From Hyphomicrobiales bacterium (GTDB lineage: Bacteria; Pseudomonadota; Alphaproteobacteria; Rhizobiales; Aestuariivirgaceae), in assembly GCA_016185245.1 (NCBI GenBank), contig JACPNZ010000050.1, forward strand, positions 1 to 56,732: a stretch of DNA of 56,732 bases. The letters run 5' to 3'. The position numbers and the translations under genes were made by a program. The notes under the pieces are model-generated. The model did no database searches and was not told the DNA's origin. It saw only the letters and a list, made by a program, of their open reading frames with translations. Positions 24,578 to 33,355 of the stretch are shown piece by piece. Every line of letters begins with the position of its first letter. The stretch's first letter is position 1.

Positions 24578-25606
24578 TCAGCCCGCCCGCGCCAGCCTGT
24601 GCAGCCCTGATCCCTCCATCATCCGAGCATGGGCCTGACGCAATGTGTTGGCGGCAAAGCGAAGGCCCTCGATCTGGGTCATGGACGCGTCCTCATGCTC
24701 GATGTTGACGGGCATGCCGGGATCGATCTCTCGCAGCGCGGCGAGGAATTCGGTCCAGAAGCCGACGCCGTTGCCGATGCCGACGGCCACGAAGTCCCAT
24801 GACGAAGTCTCAGGCCAAGCACACAAGCTGTAGCTCCCGCCGAGCCCCAGATAACCTGGCGCACCCTTTTCGACACGGCGGAACCGGTCGTCGAGAACGC
24901 CATTGATCTTCGCCGCCGGGTTGATACGCACGTCCTTGGCGGCGGCATTGTAGATAAGGGCGCCGAGATGGCGAACGACTGCGACCGGATCGCAGCCCTG
25001 CCACATGAGGTGGCTCGGATCCATTTCGGCCCCCACATGGGTGGCGTCGATGGCCTCGGCCAGGCGGATCATGGTCGCGGCATTGTAAACGATGTTGTGG
25101 GGATGCATCTCGATGGCGATTCTAACATCATGTGCCGCAGCGCGCGCCTGAATGTCCTTCCAGAAGGGAATGGCAACGTCGTTCCACTGGTAGTCGCGGG
25201 CATCCATATAGGCGCTGTCCCAGGGCATGATGGTCCAGGCGGGAAGCCTGGCTTCAGGACCCGTGCCGGGTGTGCCCGACATGGTGACGATGCGCTTGAC
25301 GCCGAGCCGGGCAGCAAGCTCGATCGATTGCTTCAGATCGCGCCCGTGCCCCACCGCCGGGTCAGGGTGCAAAGGATTGCCGTTGCAGTTGAGTGCGGTG
25401 AGCTCCATGCCAACTTCGGCGAACTGGCCGAGATAGTCGTCGCGCGCCGTGCGGCTCGACAGGATATCGTTGACCGGCACATGCACCGGCGGCAGGAAAC
25501 CGCCGGAATTGATCTCGGCTCCTTCAAGCCCCATGTTCTTCAGGATACGAAGGGCTTCGGGCAGCGGTTGGTCGTGTAGGCAGGCGGTGTAGGCTCCGAG
25601 TTTCAT
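24578..25606 (-). CDS. Sugar phosphate isomerase/epimerase (xylose-isomerase-like)
   Basis: The 342-residue TIM-barrel protein belongs to the AP-endonuclease-2/IolE/IolI group. Metal-site-like motifs include IAIEMHPHNIVYN, GAEMDPSHLMWQG and VNIEHEDASM. It is related to the broken gene at 22522-23481 (both have NGNPLHP/NGNQLHP, MSG, DPSHLLW/DPSHLMW and IEHED). ATG 25606 is preceded by GAGGGG at proper distance; a TTG two codons earlier is possible. It is followed tail to tail by the truncated LacI gene and is likely cotranscribed with the gfo/idh gene upstream. Probable role: epimerisation or isomerisation of a keto-sugar or keto-inositol. Confidence 0.85.
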   Translation of the reverse strand: MKLGAYTACLHDQPLPEALRILKNMGLEGAEINSGGFLPPVHVPVNDILSSRTARDDYLGQFAEVGMELTALNCNGNPLHPDPAVGHGRDLKQSIELAARLGVKRIVTMSGTPGTGPEARLPAWTIMPWDSAYMDARDYQWNDVAIPFWKDIQARAAAHDVRIAIEMHPHNIVYNAATMIRLAEAIDATHVGAEMDPSHLMWQGCDPVAVVRHLGALIYNAAAKDVRINPAAKINGVLDDRFRRVEKGAPGYLGLGGSYSLCAWPETSSWDFVAVGIGNGVGFWTEFLAALREIDPGMPVNIEHEDASMTQIEGLRFAANTLRQAHARMMEGSGLHRLARAG

Positions 25607-25678
25607 CGGCAATACCCCTCGTGTTTGGCGGGACGCATGCGCCGCCAGCGGTTTGAACTCCAGTGTTTGCCGCTCCCC

Positions 25679-26683
25679 TCAGGTGTAGAGGTTTGGCCGG
25701 CCCGCCATGGTTACGGACACCCGCCGCCGGATCGTCACAGCCTCCAGTGCGGCGCCGGTGGCAACCGTTGCCGCATAGCCGTCCCAAGAGCTGGGCCCGG
25801 TTGCACTGTCGCCCGCAACCGACCTGACCCAGTCTTCAATCTCCCGGTCGAAGGCGGGATTGAAGCGCTCGCGCCAGTCGCCTGGAACGTGGCCGCAGAA
25901 ATTGCCATTGTGCTTCACCACGACCGGGTTGCTCTCGGCAAGCGTGGCAACGCCCGTCTCTCCGACAATCTCGCCGCGAATGTCGTAGCCATAGGCGGCA
26001 TTGACCGAGACTTCGATGTTGGCGACCGCCCCTTCGCTCATTTCCATCTGGATGAGGATGGGATCGCGCAGCGTGCCGCCGCGCGAATTGCGTCGCGGCG
26101 TGGCGACCGTTATGCCTACTACTTCATCGCCCAACAGCCAGCGCGCCACGTCGATGTCGTGTACCGCCGTATCGTGGATGGCCATGTCGCTGGTGTAGCT
26201 CGCGGGCACCGACGGGTTGCGATGGGCGCTGTAGAAGATCAACGGCCTGCCGATCGTGCCGTCGGCCACCAGCTTTCGCAGCGACTGATAGGCGGCATCA
26301 TAGCGGCGCATGAAACCCACCTGGACCAGCCGGCGGCCGCAGGCGACCTCGGCATCGACAATCCGCTGGCAATCCTGCTGGGTGGTCGCAAGCGGTTTCT
26401 CGCAGAACACCGGCTTTCTGGCGGCAATCGCCGCGAGAACATATTCCGCGTGGGTTGAGCCCTTGGACGTGACCAGCACGGCATCGACATCCCTGGCGCC
26501 GATCAGGTCGAGACCTGAGGGATAGACCGCGACTCCCGGCCTCTCCACCGCCATCGCCTGGGCCGCGGAAATGTCCGCATCGCTGACCGCGGTCACCTCG
26601 CACAGGCCCGAAAGCCGCTGCAGGCGCCGCAGGTGCTCCTTGCCAATCATGCCGACACCAACGACGCCAACCCGCACGGCCAT
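25679..26683 (-). CDS. Gfo/Idh/MocA dehydrogenase, inositol 2-dehydrogenase-like
   Basis: The 334-residue NAD(P)-dependent sugar/polyol dehydrogenase starts with a Rossmann motif VGVVGVGMIGKEHL (about 5-18). It carries the family's catalytic EKP at residues 95-97 (VFCEKPLAT). The C-terminal domain has DMAIHDTAVHDIDVARWLLG, with the HD...H pattern of IolG-like enzymes. Length is normal. It sits between two isomerase/epimerase genes in one direction, which suggests oxidation of a cyclic polyol or sugar followed by isomerisation. Confidence 0.87.
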   Translation of the reverse strand: MAVRVGVVGVGMIGKEHLRRLQRLSGLCEVTAVSDADISAAQAMAVERPGVAVYPSGLDLIGARDVDAVLVTSKGSTHAEYVLAAIAARKPVFCEKPLATTQQDCQRIVDAEVACGRRLVQVGFMRRYDAAYQSLRKLVADGTIGRPLIFYSAHRNPSVPASYTSDMAIHDTAVHDIDVARWLLGDEVVGITVATPRRNSRGGTLRDPILIQMEMSEGAVANIEVSVNAAYGYDIRGEIVGETGVATLAESNPVVVKHNGNFCGHVPGDWRERFNPAFDREIEDWVRSVAGDSATGPSSWDGYAATVATGAALEAVTIRRRVSVTMAGRPNLYT

Positions 26684-26709
26684 GGTCCGCCTTCCTCCAG
26701 CGCAGCGCG

Positions 26710-27618
26710 CTATCCCGTCTTCCAGTACTTATCGACGTATTTCTGGATTTCCTCGCGCATGAAGCGCGAGGATTGTTCGGCCCGGTCCTCCCAGGCGAAG
26801 ACGCAAGCCGTCATGATGCCGTCGAACTTCACTTCGGCGAGGGTCTTGAAGAAAATATCCCAATTCACCTCGCCCTGGCCGATATCGAGATGCTGGTGCA
26901 CCGTCACCTTGGCGCCCGGCGGATTGACGATGTAGCGCAGCCCCGACGAGGCCTTGTGATTGAGCGTGTCGGCCACATGTACATGCGCCAGAACGGGCGC
27001 GCAGTCGCGGATCATCTGGGCCATGTCGTCGCCGAAATAGAAGGTGTGGGGGGCGCAGTAGAGGAACTTGACGTTCTTCGAATTGATCATGCGGATCAGA
27101 TCGACGGCCGGGTGCAGCGTCTCCACCCAGTCCTCGGGGTGGGGCTCGACATGGAGGCTGACGCCCTCCGTCTCGAACACGGGCACGAGCTCTTCCATCG
27201 AGCGCCACCAGGCGGCCTCGCTCGATTCGACCGAGTAATGGCCGCCGCAGCAATTGGAGTGGGAGGCGCGGTCGGGCGAGGGCCCGCGGCCGAATTCGGA
27301 ATTGAGAACCTCGCAGTCCATGTCGACGGCGATCTCGATCGCCTTCTTCCAATAGCTGACGGCGATCTTGCGCTCGTCCTCGTGCGGGCTCGCCCAGCGG
27401 TACATGGGCAGGAGCGAGGCGAGCTTCACGCCATGGTCCCTGAGGGCCTTCTTGAACTCCCGGATACGCTCCGGATAGGCCCGCGGACTGACCCACCAGG
27501 CGAGAAAATCGGGCCGCGGCGACAGCTCGATATACTCGTAGCCCATGTCGGCGGCGAGGCGCGGCAACTCGCCGAGCGACAGGTGCCGGTGCATATGGGG
27601 ATCGAGCGCGATCTTCAT
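26710..27618 (-). CDS. Sugar phosphate isomerase/epimerase (IolH/IolE-like)
   Basis: The 302-residue TIM-barrel protein starts MKIALDPHMHRHLSLGELPR and contains LNSEFGRGPSPDRAS, SLHVEPHPEDWVE and VLAHVHVADTLNHKA, which hold likely metal ligands Glu and His. FDGIMTACVFAWEDRA near the end is typical of inositol-catabolic IolH-like members. It is 26 bp upstream of the gfo/idh gene and 23 bp downstream of the desaturase gene, all in one direction, so an operon is likely. Confidence 0.83.
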   Translation of the reverse strand: MKIALDPHMHRHLSLGELPRLAADMGYEYIELSPRPDFLAWWVSPRAYPERIREFKKALRDHGVKLASLLPMYRWASPHEDERKIAVSYWKKAIEIAVDMDCEVLNSEFGRGPSPDRASHSNCCGGHYSVESSEAAWWRSMEELVPVFETEGVSLHVEPHPEDWVETLHPAVDLIRMINSKNVKFLYCAPHTFYFGDDMAQMIRDCAPVLAHVHVADTLNHKASSGLRYIVNPPGAKVTVHQHLDIGQGEVNWDIFFKTLAEVKFDGIMTACVFAWEDRAEQSSRFMREEIQKYVDKYWKTG

Positions 27619-27641
27619 GGTGCGTTAGTCTCCGCCTGTTG

Positions 27642-28727
27642 CTACTCGGCTGGCACGGCCATCTGTTCGAACTCGCGCGCCGCCGCCGGCAACTGGCGCA
27701 CCACGTACCAGGCGGGCTCGCGGCGCTGGCGGATGAGCGCCGGCACCATCTCGCGCCAGGCCGACCACAGGCTCGGATAGGCCGGCGGGCAGTCGGCCTT
27801 GATCATCTGGTGCAATTCGGCGAGCCGGTAGAACGGCACCATCGGGAACATGTGGTGCTCGATATGGTAGTTCATATTGGCATAGAGGAAGTCGAACACC
27901 GGGTTCATGTAGACGGTGCGGGTATTCAGGCGATGATCGCGGACATCCTCGTTGAGCCCGGCATGCTGGGTGAGATTGAAGGCTTGCGAGAAGAAGCCGC
28001 CGTAGAAGCGCGGCAACACCACGAACAGGGCGGGCAGGATGCTCTGGGCGGCGAGACACCAGGCGATCACCGCGGCGATGATCAGGAGATAGAGGCGCGA
28101 CGCCCAGACGACTTTCGCGCGTTCGGTATCCGGCACGAAATGCTTGCCGTCCTCGGTCAAATCGCCCGAGGCGTTGCGCAGCAATCTGGTCAACTGCACA
28201 TAGCCGTCGCGGATGAAGAAGAAGTCGAGGAACTGCGCCACCACATTGGGCGGCCGGGGTGCCGCGATCTCCGGATCCTTGCCGACGATCAGCGTGTGGG
28301 TGTGATGGCGGGTGTGGCTCCAGCGGTAATAGAAGCCCTCGCGCAGCGTCATGAAGGCGCAGAGATGGAAGAACACGTCGTTGAGCCAGCGGGTCTTGAA
28401 CGGCGTGCCATGCGACAGCTCGTGATGGCGATGATCGGCGGCCGAATAGAGCACGCCATAGACGAAGAAGGCCGGCACCGCCCACCAGTGGCCCCAACTT
28501 AGGTAGGCCACGATGCCGGCGGCGATGAGGAGCGCAATCCATAGGCCGAAGAAACGGAGCGCCGGCCCGTCGGCCCGCTTGATCAGGTCCTTGAACTTCC
28601 GCCGGTCGACCGGGCAGGCATACCAGGCCGTTTCGACTTTCTCTTCGAACTCGTCGCCGGTGAGCGAGGTCGCCTCATTGGCGTCATCGCCGCGCAGCGC
28701 GTAGTTTTTCCATGTGAGCGTGGTCAT
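27642..28727 (-). CDS. Membrane di-iron fatty acid desaturase family protein
   Basis: The 361-residue integral membrane protein has all three histidine boxes of the desaturase superfamily: HRHHELSH (99-106), HTRHHTH (138-144) and HIEHH (288-292), plus the extra His in QHAGL (255). Hydrophobic segments lie near 58-95, 205-240 and around the boxes. Start ATG 28727 follows GGGAGAAC; the longer frame to 28820 runs through the divergent promoter. A lipid desaturase is the default reading. Its place at the head of a sugar catabolic operon, divergent from a LacI regulator, suggests that it may act on another substrate, perhaps a hydroxylation that opens the pathway; that is inference. Confidence 0.85.
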   Translation of the reverse strand: MTTLTWKNYALRGDDANEATSLTGDEFEEKVETAWYACPVDRRKFKDLIKRADGPALRFFGLWIALLIAAGIVAYLSWGHWWAVPAFFVYGVLYSAADHRHHELSHGTPFKTRWLNDVFFHLCAFMTLREGFYYRWSHTRHHTHTLIVGKDPEIAAPRPPNVVAQFLDFFFIRDGYVQLTRLLRNASGDLTEDGKHFVPDTERAKVVWASRLYLLIIAAVIAWCLAAQSILPALFVVLPRFYGGFFSQAFNLTQHAGLNEDVRDHRLNTRTVYMNPVFDFLYANMNYHIEHHMFPMVPFYRLAELHQMIKADCPPAYPSLWSAWREMVPALIRQRREPAWYVVRQLPAAAREFEQMAVPAE

Positions 28728-28860
28728 GCCTCGTTCTCCCGCCTGGCAGGCCGCGACACCTATCACGTCAGCCGCCCGGCGAGCCCAAGGGTTCGGCCAT
28801 TTCATTTCAAAAATTGGCATGTTATGTTTCTAATTTCCGAAAGAGTCTCTCAAATCTACC

Positions 28861-29892
28861 ATGCCCCGCCGCCCCACCATCGCCGATCTCGCCCGTACCG
28901 CGGGGGTGAGCATTTCCACCGTCGACCGGGTCATCAATAGCCGCGATCCGGTGCGAAAACCCACGGCCGATAAGGTATTCCGTGCCGCTCAGGAGTTGGG
29001 TTTCTACGCCGCCGGGCTGATCCGCCAAAGGCTCGGCGAGCCGCGGCCACCCCGCCGCCTTGGCTTCCTGCTGCTGCAACGAGACCGCGCTTTCTACCAA
29101 ATTCTGGGAGAGACCCTGGCCGAAGCGTCCCGCGCCTCCGGTCTGGTCCAGGCCAGCCCGCGCATTGTTCACATGAACGACCTCGATCCCGGAGCCGTCG
29201 CCGCCGAGATCGAAGGCCTGGGCGCCGACGCCGATGTTCTGGCCGTGGTTGCCGCCAACCATCCGCGCATTGCTACGGCGATCGTTTCCTTGCATACGCG
29301 CAAGGTGCCGGTCTTCGCCCTCATTTCCGAAATCACCGCAGCCTGCCCCGTGGGTTTCGTCGGCCTCGACAATTTCAAGGTCGGGCGCACCGCCGCCTGG
29401 ACGATCGCCAACATCTGCAGAGGGCCCGGCAAGGTCGGCATCATCGTCGGCAGCCATCGCTTCCGCTGCCAGGACCTTAACGAAATGGGCTTTCGCTCGT
29501 TTTTCCGCGAGCACGCGCCGGACTTCGATCTGCTCGAACCGCTGGCGAGTCTGGAGGATGCCCGCTTTGCCGCCGAGGTGACCCGCGACCTGCTGACGCG
29601 CGCCCCCGATTTGGCCGGCCTCTATGTTGCCGGCGGCGGCGGCAGCGGCGTGCTGGCGGCAGTGCGCGAGACGGAGCACACCGGGCGTCTGATCGTCGTC
29701 GGCCATGACCTCACCCGCCATACCCAGGCTGGGCTGATCGACGGCCAGTTGAAACTGGTGATTTCCCATCCCGTAAAGGCGCTGGCCGCCACCCTGGTGG
29801 GGGCCATGGCCGAGGCAACGCTACAGCCCAAACCCGCGGCACTCCCGGCCCATATTCTCCCCTTTGAAATTCACACGGCAGAAAACTTATGA
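28861..29892 (+). CDS. LacI family transcriptional regulator
   Basis: The 343-residue repressor has a complete N-terminal helix-turn-helix (TIADLARTAGVSISTVDRVI, about 6-25) and a ribose-binding-like effector domain (RRLGFLLLQRDRAFYQILGE; FVGLDNFKVGRTAAWTIANI; GHDLTRHTQAGLIDGQLKLV). It diverges from the desaturase operon across 133 bp and is the only intact regulator of the sugar locus, so it probably controls that operon. I found no clear LacI-type palindrome between the genes. It is related to the truncated regulator at 23660. Confidence 0.88.
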   Translation: MPRRPTIADLARTAGVSISTVDRVINSRDPVRKPTADKVFRAAQELGFYAAGLIRQRLGEPRPPRRLGFLLLQRDRAFYQILGETLAEASRASGLVQASPRIVHMNDLDPGAVAAEIEGLGADADVLAVVAANHPRIATAIVSLHTRKVPVFALISEITAACPVGFVGLDNFKVGRTAAWTIANICRGPGKVGIIVGSHRFRCQDLNEMGFRSFFREHAPDFDLLEPLASLEDARFAAEVTRDLLTRAPDLAGLYVAGGGGSGVLAAVRETEHTGRLIVVGHDLTRHTQAGLIDGQLKLVISHPVKALAATLVGAMAEATLQPKPAALPAHILPFEIHTAENL

Positions 29893-29992
29893 GCTCACGA
29901 GGACCGACGGAGACCGGGCTCGGCTCGCTCAGCCTGCCGCCACGGTCAATTGGCCCGGCGGTCAAGCACGGCGGGCGCTGCCCGGTGGAACT

Positions 29993-30952
29993 TCAGAACT
30001 TGGGCGAAACCCAGCCGGGCGAGCGCAGCGATTGCCCCGCCGCATCGATGATCGCCTGGGCGGCAAGCGCATCGTCAAGCGTCGAGAGCGGTGCCGCACC
30101 GCGCCCCACGCAGTCTTCGACGAAAAAGCGCTGGGCATAGAGAAAGCTGTCCCAGTAGACGCTGTCGTCCCAGCCGGGCTGGGGCTCCTCGTTGTTTTTC
30201 ACATTGTCCCAGGAGGCAACGCCAGAGCCCTCCGCCGCCATCACCTTAACGGTCGCCGTCCACGGCTCGCGGCACATGTCCTCCGTGGCCCATGAGGCCC
30301 AGAGCGTGGCGATGACGCCCGACTTGTAAGCGAGCGTGATGCCAACCTGGTCGTCGGCGCCGCTGTCGAAATAGACGTTTGACGAGACCGCCGACAGACG
30401 TTCAGGCCGGCCGCAGAACAACAGGCTCGCATAGACGAGATGCACCATCATATCGCTGAGCACGATGCCGGGAAGCCCCATGGCCTGGGTCTGGCGCTGG
30501 TTGCACAGCATCCAGAAGCTCTGCAGCCGCCCGAGCTTACCCCGGCCCAGATGATGATGCAGGCGCCGCACCTCCGGCGCATAGATGTAATTGTGCGACG
30601 GCATGCAGACAAGTTTGCCGGCGCCGGCCACATCGCGCAGCCTGGCGATTTCGCCAGTATCGCGGCCCACCGGCTTTTCCACCAGCACATGCTTGCCAGC
30701 CGCCAGCGCCATCAGCGCATAGTCGACATGGGATTGGGGGGTGGACAGCACGAAGACGGCGCCCACCGCCGGATCGGCGACCAGCGCCTCGGCGCTGTCA
30801 TAGGCCTTGACGCCATGGTTCTCGGCGAATTTCCGGCGGTTCGCCGCGGTCGGCGAATAGACGCCGACGAGTTTCGTATCGCGCACGTCGCGCAGTGCTT
30901 CGGCGTGGCGCTCCGCCACGCCGCCGGTGCCGATGAATCCGATGCCGAGCAT
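29993..30952 (-). CDS. Gfo/Idh/MocA family dehydrogenase
   Basis: The 319-residue protein has GIGFIGTGGVAERHAEAL (Rossmann GxGxxA-type) and catalytic EKP at 92-94 (VLVEKPVGRDTG). Its C-terminal domain includes MPSHNYIYAPEVRRLHHHLG. It is diverged from the other Gfo/Idh genes here. The start lies 7 bp after the stop of a truncated ABC-transporter ATPase, so it was once part of a transporter operon. It converges with the LacI gene across 100 bp in which I see no clear terminator. Confidence 0.84.
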   Translation of the reverse strand: MLGIGFIGTGGVAERHAEALRDVRDTKLVGVYSPTAANRRKFAENHGVKAYDSAEALVADPAVGAVFVLSTPQSHVDYALMALAAGKHVLVEKPVGRDTGEIARLRDVAGAGKLVCMPSHNYIYAPEVRRLHHHLGRGKLGRLQSFWMLCNQRQTQAMGLPGIVLSDMMVHLVYASLLFCGRPERLSAVSSNVYFDSGADDQVGITLAYKSGVIATLWASWATEDMCREPWTATVKVMAAEGSGVASWDNVKNNEEPQPGWDDSVYWDSFLYAQRFFVEDCVGRGAAPLSTLDDALAAQAIIDAAGQSLRSPGWVSPKF

Positions 30953-30959
30953 AGGGCCC

Positions 30960-31160
30960 TCACTGGTTCATGATCATGCTGGTGAGTTCGTCGAGTGTGG
31001 TTTCGCTTTTGACCACATTCTTGGCCACCATGCCATGGGCCATGACCACGAAACGGTCGCACACCTGGAAGGCATGGTACAAATTGTGGGTGACGAACAC
31101 GCAGGACGTTCCGCTGTTGGCGATGTCGCGCTGGAAATGCACCACCCCGGCATGGGCTGG
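30960..31160 (-). pseudogene. Sugar ABC transporter ATPase, C-terminal remnant
   Basis: The last 60 or so codons of a CUT2-type (ribose/xylose-like) ATP-binding subunit remain: GTSCVFVTHNLYHAFQVCDR contains the switch His, followed by FVVMAHGMVAKNVVKSETTL and DELTSMIMNQ. Walker A, signature and Walker B are all absent. Upstream of about 31160 the frame changes to unrelated sequence next to modE. The matching permease and binding protein are not in the window, so the sugar locus has lost its own importer. Confidence 0.78.
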
Positions 31161-31241
31161 CCGTTCACTGCAAAACCGATGAAAACACGTCAATACCGCG
31201 ATCCCTCTGGATTTTCCGGCCGGATCGGCCAAACTGGTGTA

Positions 31242-31616
31242 ATGAGCGACGGCCCCGCCTCCCTCAGCATCCGCATCGACCTCGGCGACGACCGCCGGAT
31301 CGGGCCGGGCAAGATCGTGCTTCTGGAAAAGATCAAGGCATTGGGATCGATTTCGGCGGCGGGACGGGCCCTCGACATGTCCTATCGCCGGGCCTGGGAA
31401 CTGGTCGAGGAGCTGAACCGGATGTTTGGCCGCCCGGTGGTCGAATCGCGCAGCGGCGGCAAGCACGGTGGTGGCGCCAGCCTCACCCCCTTCGGCGAAA
31501 GCCTCGTCTCGCGCTACCGGGCCATCGAACGGGCCGCCGCCGCCGCCGCCGGCCCCGAGGTTGCTTCCCTTCTCAACGATTTGCCGCGCCGGCGGCCTCG
31601 ACCGACAAGGCCTTGA
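31242..31616 (+). CDS. modE: ModE-type molybdate-responsive regulator, single domain
   Basis: The 124-residue protein is the winged-helix domain of ModE: GPGKIVLLEKIKALGSISAA, then GRALDMSYRRAWELVEELNR and SRSGGKHGGGASLTPFGESL. The C-terminal molybdate-binding Mop domains of full-length ModE are absent, as in many alphaproteobacterial ModE proteins. How it senses molybdate is therefore unclear. It converges on modC with a 44-bp overlap of coding ends. No obvious ribosome site precedes ATG 31242. A fitting ModE-type operator lies upstream of modA. Confidence 0.85.
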   Translation: MSDGPASLSIRIDLGDDRRIGPGKIVLLEKIKALGSISAAGRALDMSYRRAWELVEELNRMFGRPVVESRSGGKHGGGASLTPFGESLVSRYRAIERAAAAAAGPEVASLLNDLPRRRPRPTRP

Positions 31617-32664
31617 CGATGACATGCACCGCAAGGCCTTCGGCGAGACCGAGAGTAGCGCCGGACTTGCGGGTGACGGCGGCGAGGATCTCCGCTCCGT
31701 GGCAGTCGATCCTGATTGACAGCGAGGTGGGGCCGGCCTGGTGAATGGCGGCGATTACCCCTCGAAAGATGTTGAGGGCGCTGAGCCCCCGGGGCTCCGC
31801 CGTGGCGACGATCACGTCATGGGCCCTGATCCGGACCCTGATCCCGTCACCCGGATTTCCGGCCTTCCCCGGAAGATAGGCCTCGCCGGCGGCGGAGGCG
31901 AGCCGCGTCATGTCGAATTGCGGGTCGTGGGAGACGACCGTCATCTCGATAAGGCTTCCCGCCTCGCGGCGCTGGTCCGGCGGCAGGAGCTCGAGGCGCT
32001 GCAGGATGTCGCCGGCCTCGCCGGCGGCGGCGACCTTGCCGGCGGCGATGACGACGATGTCGGTGGCAAGGCGGGCGACCTCGGCGATCGAATGGCTGAC
32101 ATAGACGATGGGAAGGTTCAGGCCGTCGCGCAGTCGCTCGATGTAGGGCAGGATTTCGGCCTTGCGGGCATCGTCAAGCGAGGCCATCGGCTCGTCCATG
32201 AGCAGAAGCCGGGGCGAGGCGAGAAGGGCGCGGCCCAACGCGACCCGTTGCTTTTCGCCGCCCGACAGCTGCTGCGGCCGGCGATTGAGCAATTGGCCCA
32301 GCCCAAGAAGCTCGGCAATCGGTCCGAGCTCGGCGTGGCGCTGCGCCCTGGGGGTGAACCAGCGCCCAAAGCCGAGGTTCTGCCGCACGCTGAGATGGGG
32401 AAAGAGCCGGCTGTCCTGGAACACGTAGCCGATGCCGCGCCGGTGCGGCGGCAGGGAGGTTCCGGCTTCGCTGTCGAACAGCACCTGGCCGTCGACGGCG
32501 ATACGGCCGTGCTCCGGCTCGATCAGCCCGGCGATGGCATTGACGATCGAGGTCTTGCCCGACCCGGATGCCCCGAAGATGGCGGTAAGGCGACCGTGGG
32601 CGGTGAATTTCACCGCCAGATCGAAGCCGCCGAACTTGTGATCGATGGCCACCGACAGGCTCAT
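31573..32664 (-). CDS. modC: Molybdate ABC transporter ATP-binding protein ModC
   Basis: The 363-residue ATPase has Walker A GASGSGKTS (about 32-40), signature LSGGEKQRVALGRALL and Walker B LLLMDEPMASLDD. A C-terminal TOBE/Mop-like domain (about 285-363; ALNIFRGVIAAIHQAGPTSL, ILAAVTRKSGATLGLAEGLA) is the molybdate-binding extension typical of ModC. The ATG overlaps modB by 4 bp. With ModA and ModB it imports molybdate for molybdenum-cofactor enzymes. Confidence 0.94.
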   Translation of the reverse strand: MSLSVAIDHKFGGFDLAVKFTAHGRLTAIFGASGSGKTSIVNAIAGLIEPEHGRIAVDGQVLFDSEAGTSLPPHRRGIGYVFQDSRLFPHLSVRQNLGFGRWFTPRAQRHAELGPIAELLGLGQLLNRRPQQLSGGEKQRVALGRALLASPRLLLMDEPMASLDDARKAEILPYIERLRDGLNLPIVYVSHSIAEVARLATDIVVIAAGKVAAAGEAGDILQRLELLPPDQRREAGSLIEMTVVSHDPQFDMTRLASAAGEAYLPGKAGNPGDGIRVRIRAHDVIVATAEPRGLSALNIFRGVIAAIHQAGPTSLSIRIDCHGAEILAAVTRKSGATLGLAEGLAVHVIVKALSVEAAGAANR

Positions 32665-33353
32665 GTCGCACTCCGCCGCGCCAGCCGCTCGGAGACCGAT
32701 TCCGACGCAAGCAGCGCCAGAAACGAGATGGCGATGGAGATGGCGGTAAGCCGCAGGGCATTGGGATCGCCGCCCGGCACCTGGGTGTAGCTGTAGATGG
32801 CGGTGGGCAGGGTTTGCGTCTCGCCCGGAATATTGGAGACGAAGGTGATGGTGGCGCCGAATTCGCCCATCGCCTTGGCGAAGCTCAGGATCATGCCGGC
32901 GATGATGCCGGGCAGCGACAGGGGCAGGGTGATGGTGAGAAAGACCCAGAGAGGATTGGCGCCCAGCGTCGCCGCGGCGGCTTCGAGCCGGCGGTCGACC
33001 GCCTCCATCGACAGCCTGATCGCCCGCACCATGAGGGGAAAGCCCATGACGGCGCCGGCCAGCGCCGCCCCCGTCCAGCGAAAGGAGAAGACGATGCCGA
33101 AGCTATCGGCCAGAAACGCGCCGATGGGCCCGTAGCGGCCGAAACTCAGGAGCAGGAGATAGCCGGTCACCACCGGTGGCATGACCAGCGGCAGATGCAC
33201 CAGCCCGTTGAGCAGCGACTTGCCCCAGAAGTGGCCGCGGGCCAGCAGCAGGGCCACGGCGATGCCAGCCGGCAGACTTGCAGTCATCGCCCAGAAGGCC
33301 ACCTTTAGGCTGAGCCGGACGGCGTTCAGTTCATCCGGGGTGAGGGTCGGCAT
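32661..33353 (-). CDS. modB: Molybdate ABC transporter permease ModB
   Basis: The 230-residue inner-membrane permease has about five hydrophobic segments. PLVMPPVVTGYLLLLSFGRY and the EAA loop AVDRRLEAAAATLGANPLWV are typical ModB. KAMGEFGATITFVSNIPGET is the highly characteristic ModB block. It overlaps modC by 4 bp and is separated from modA by 2 bp. Confidence 0.94.
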   Translation of the reverse strand: MPTLTPDELNAVRLSLKVAFWAMTASLPAGIAVALLLARGHFWGKSLLNGLVHLPLVMPPVVTGYLLLLSFGRYGPIGAFLADSFGIVFSFRWTGAALAGAVMGFPLMVRAIRLSMEAVDRRLEAAAATLGANPLWVFLTITLPLSLPGIIAGMILSFAKAMGEFGATITFVSNIPGETQTLPTAIYSYTQVPGGDPNALRLTAISIAISFLALLASESVSERLARRSAT

Positions 33354-33355
33354 GT

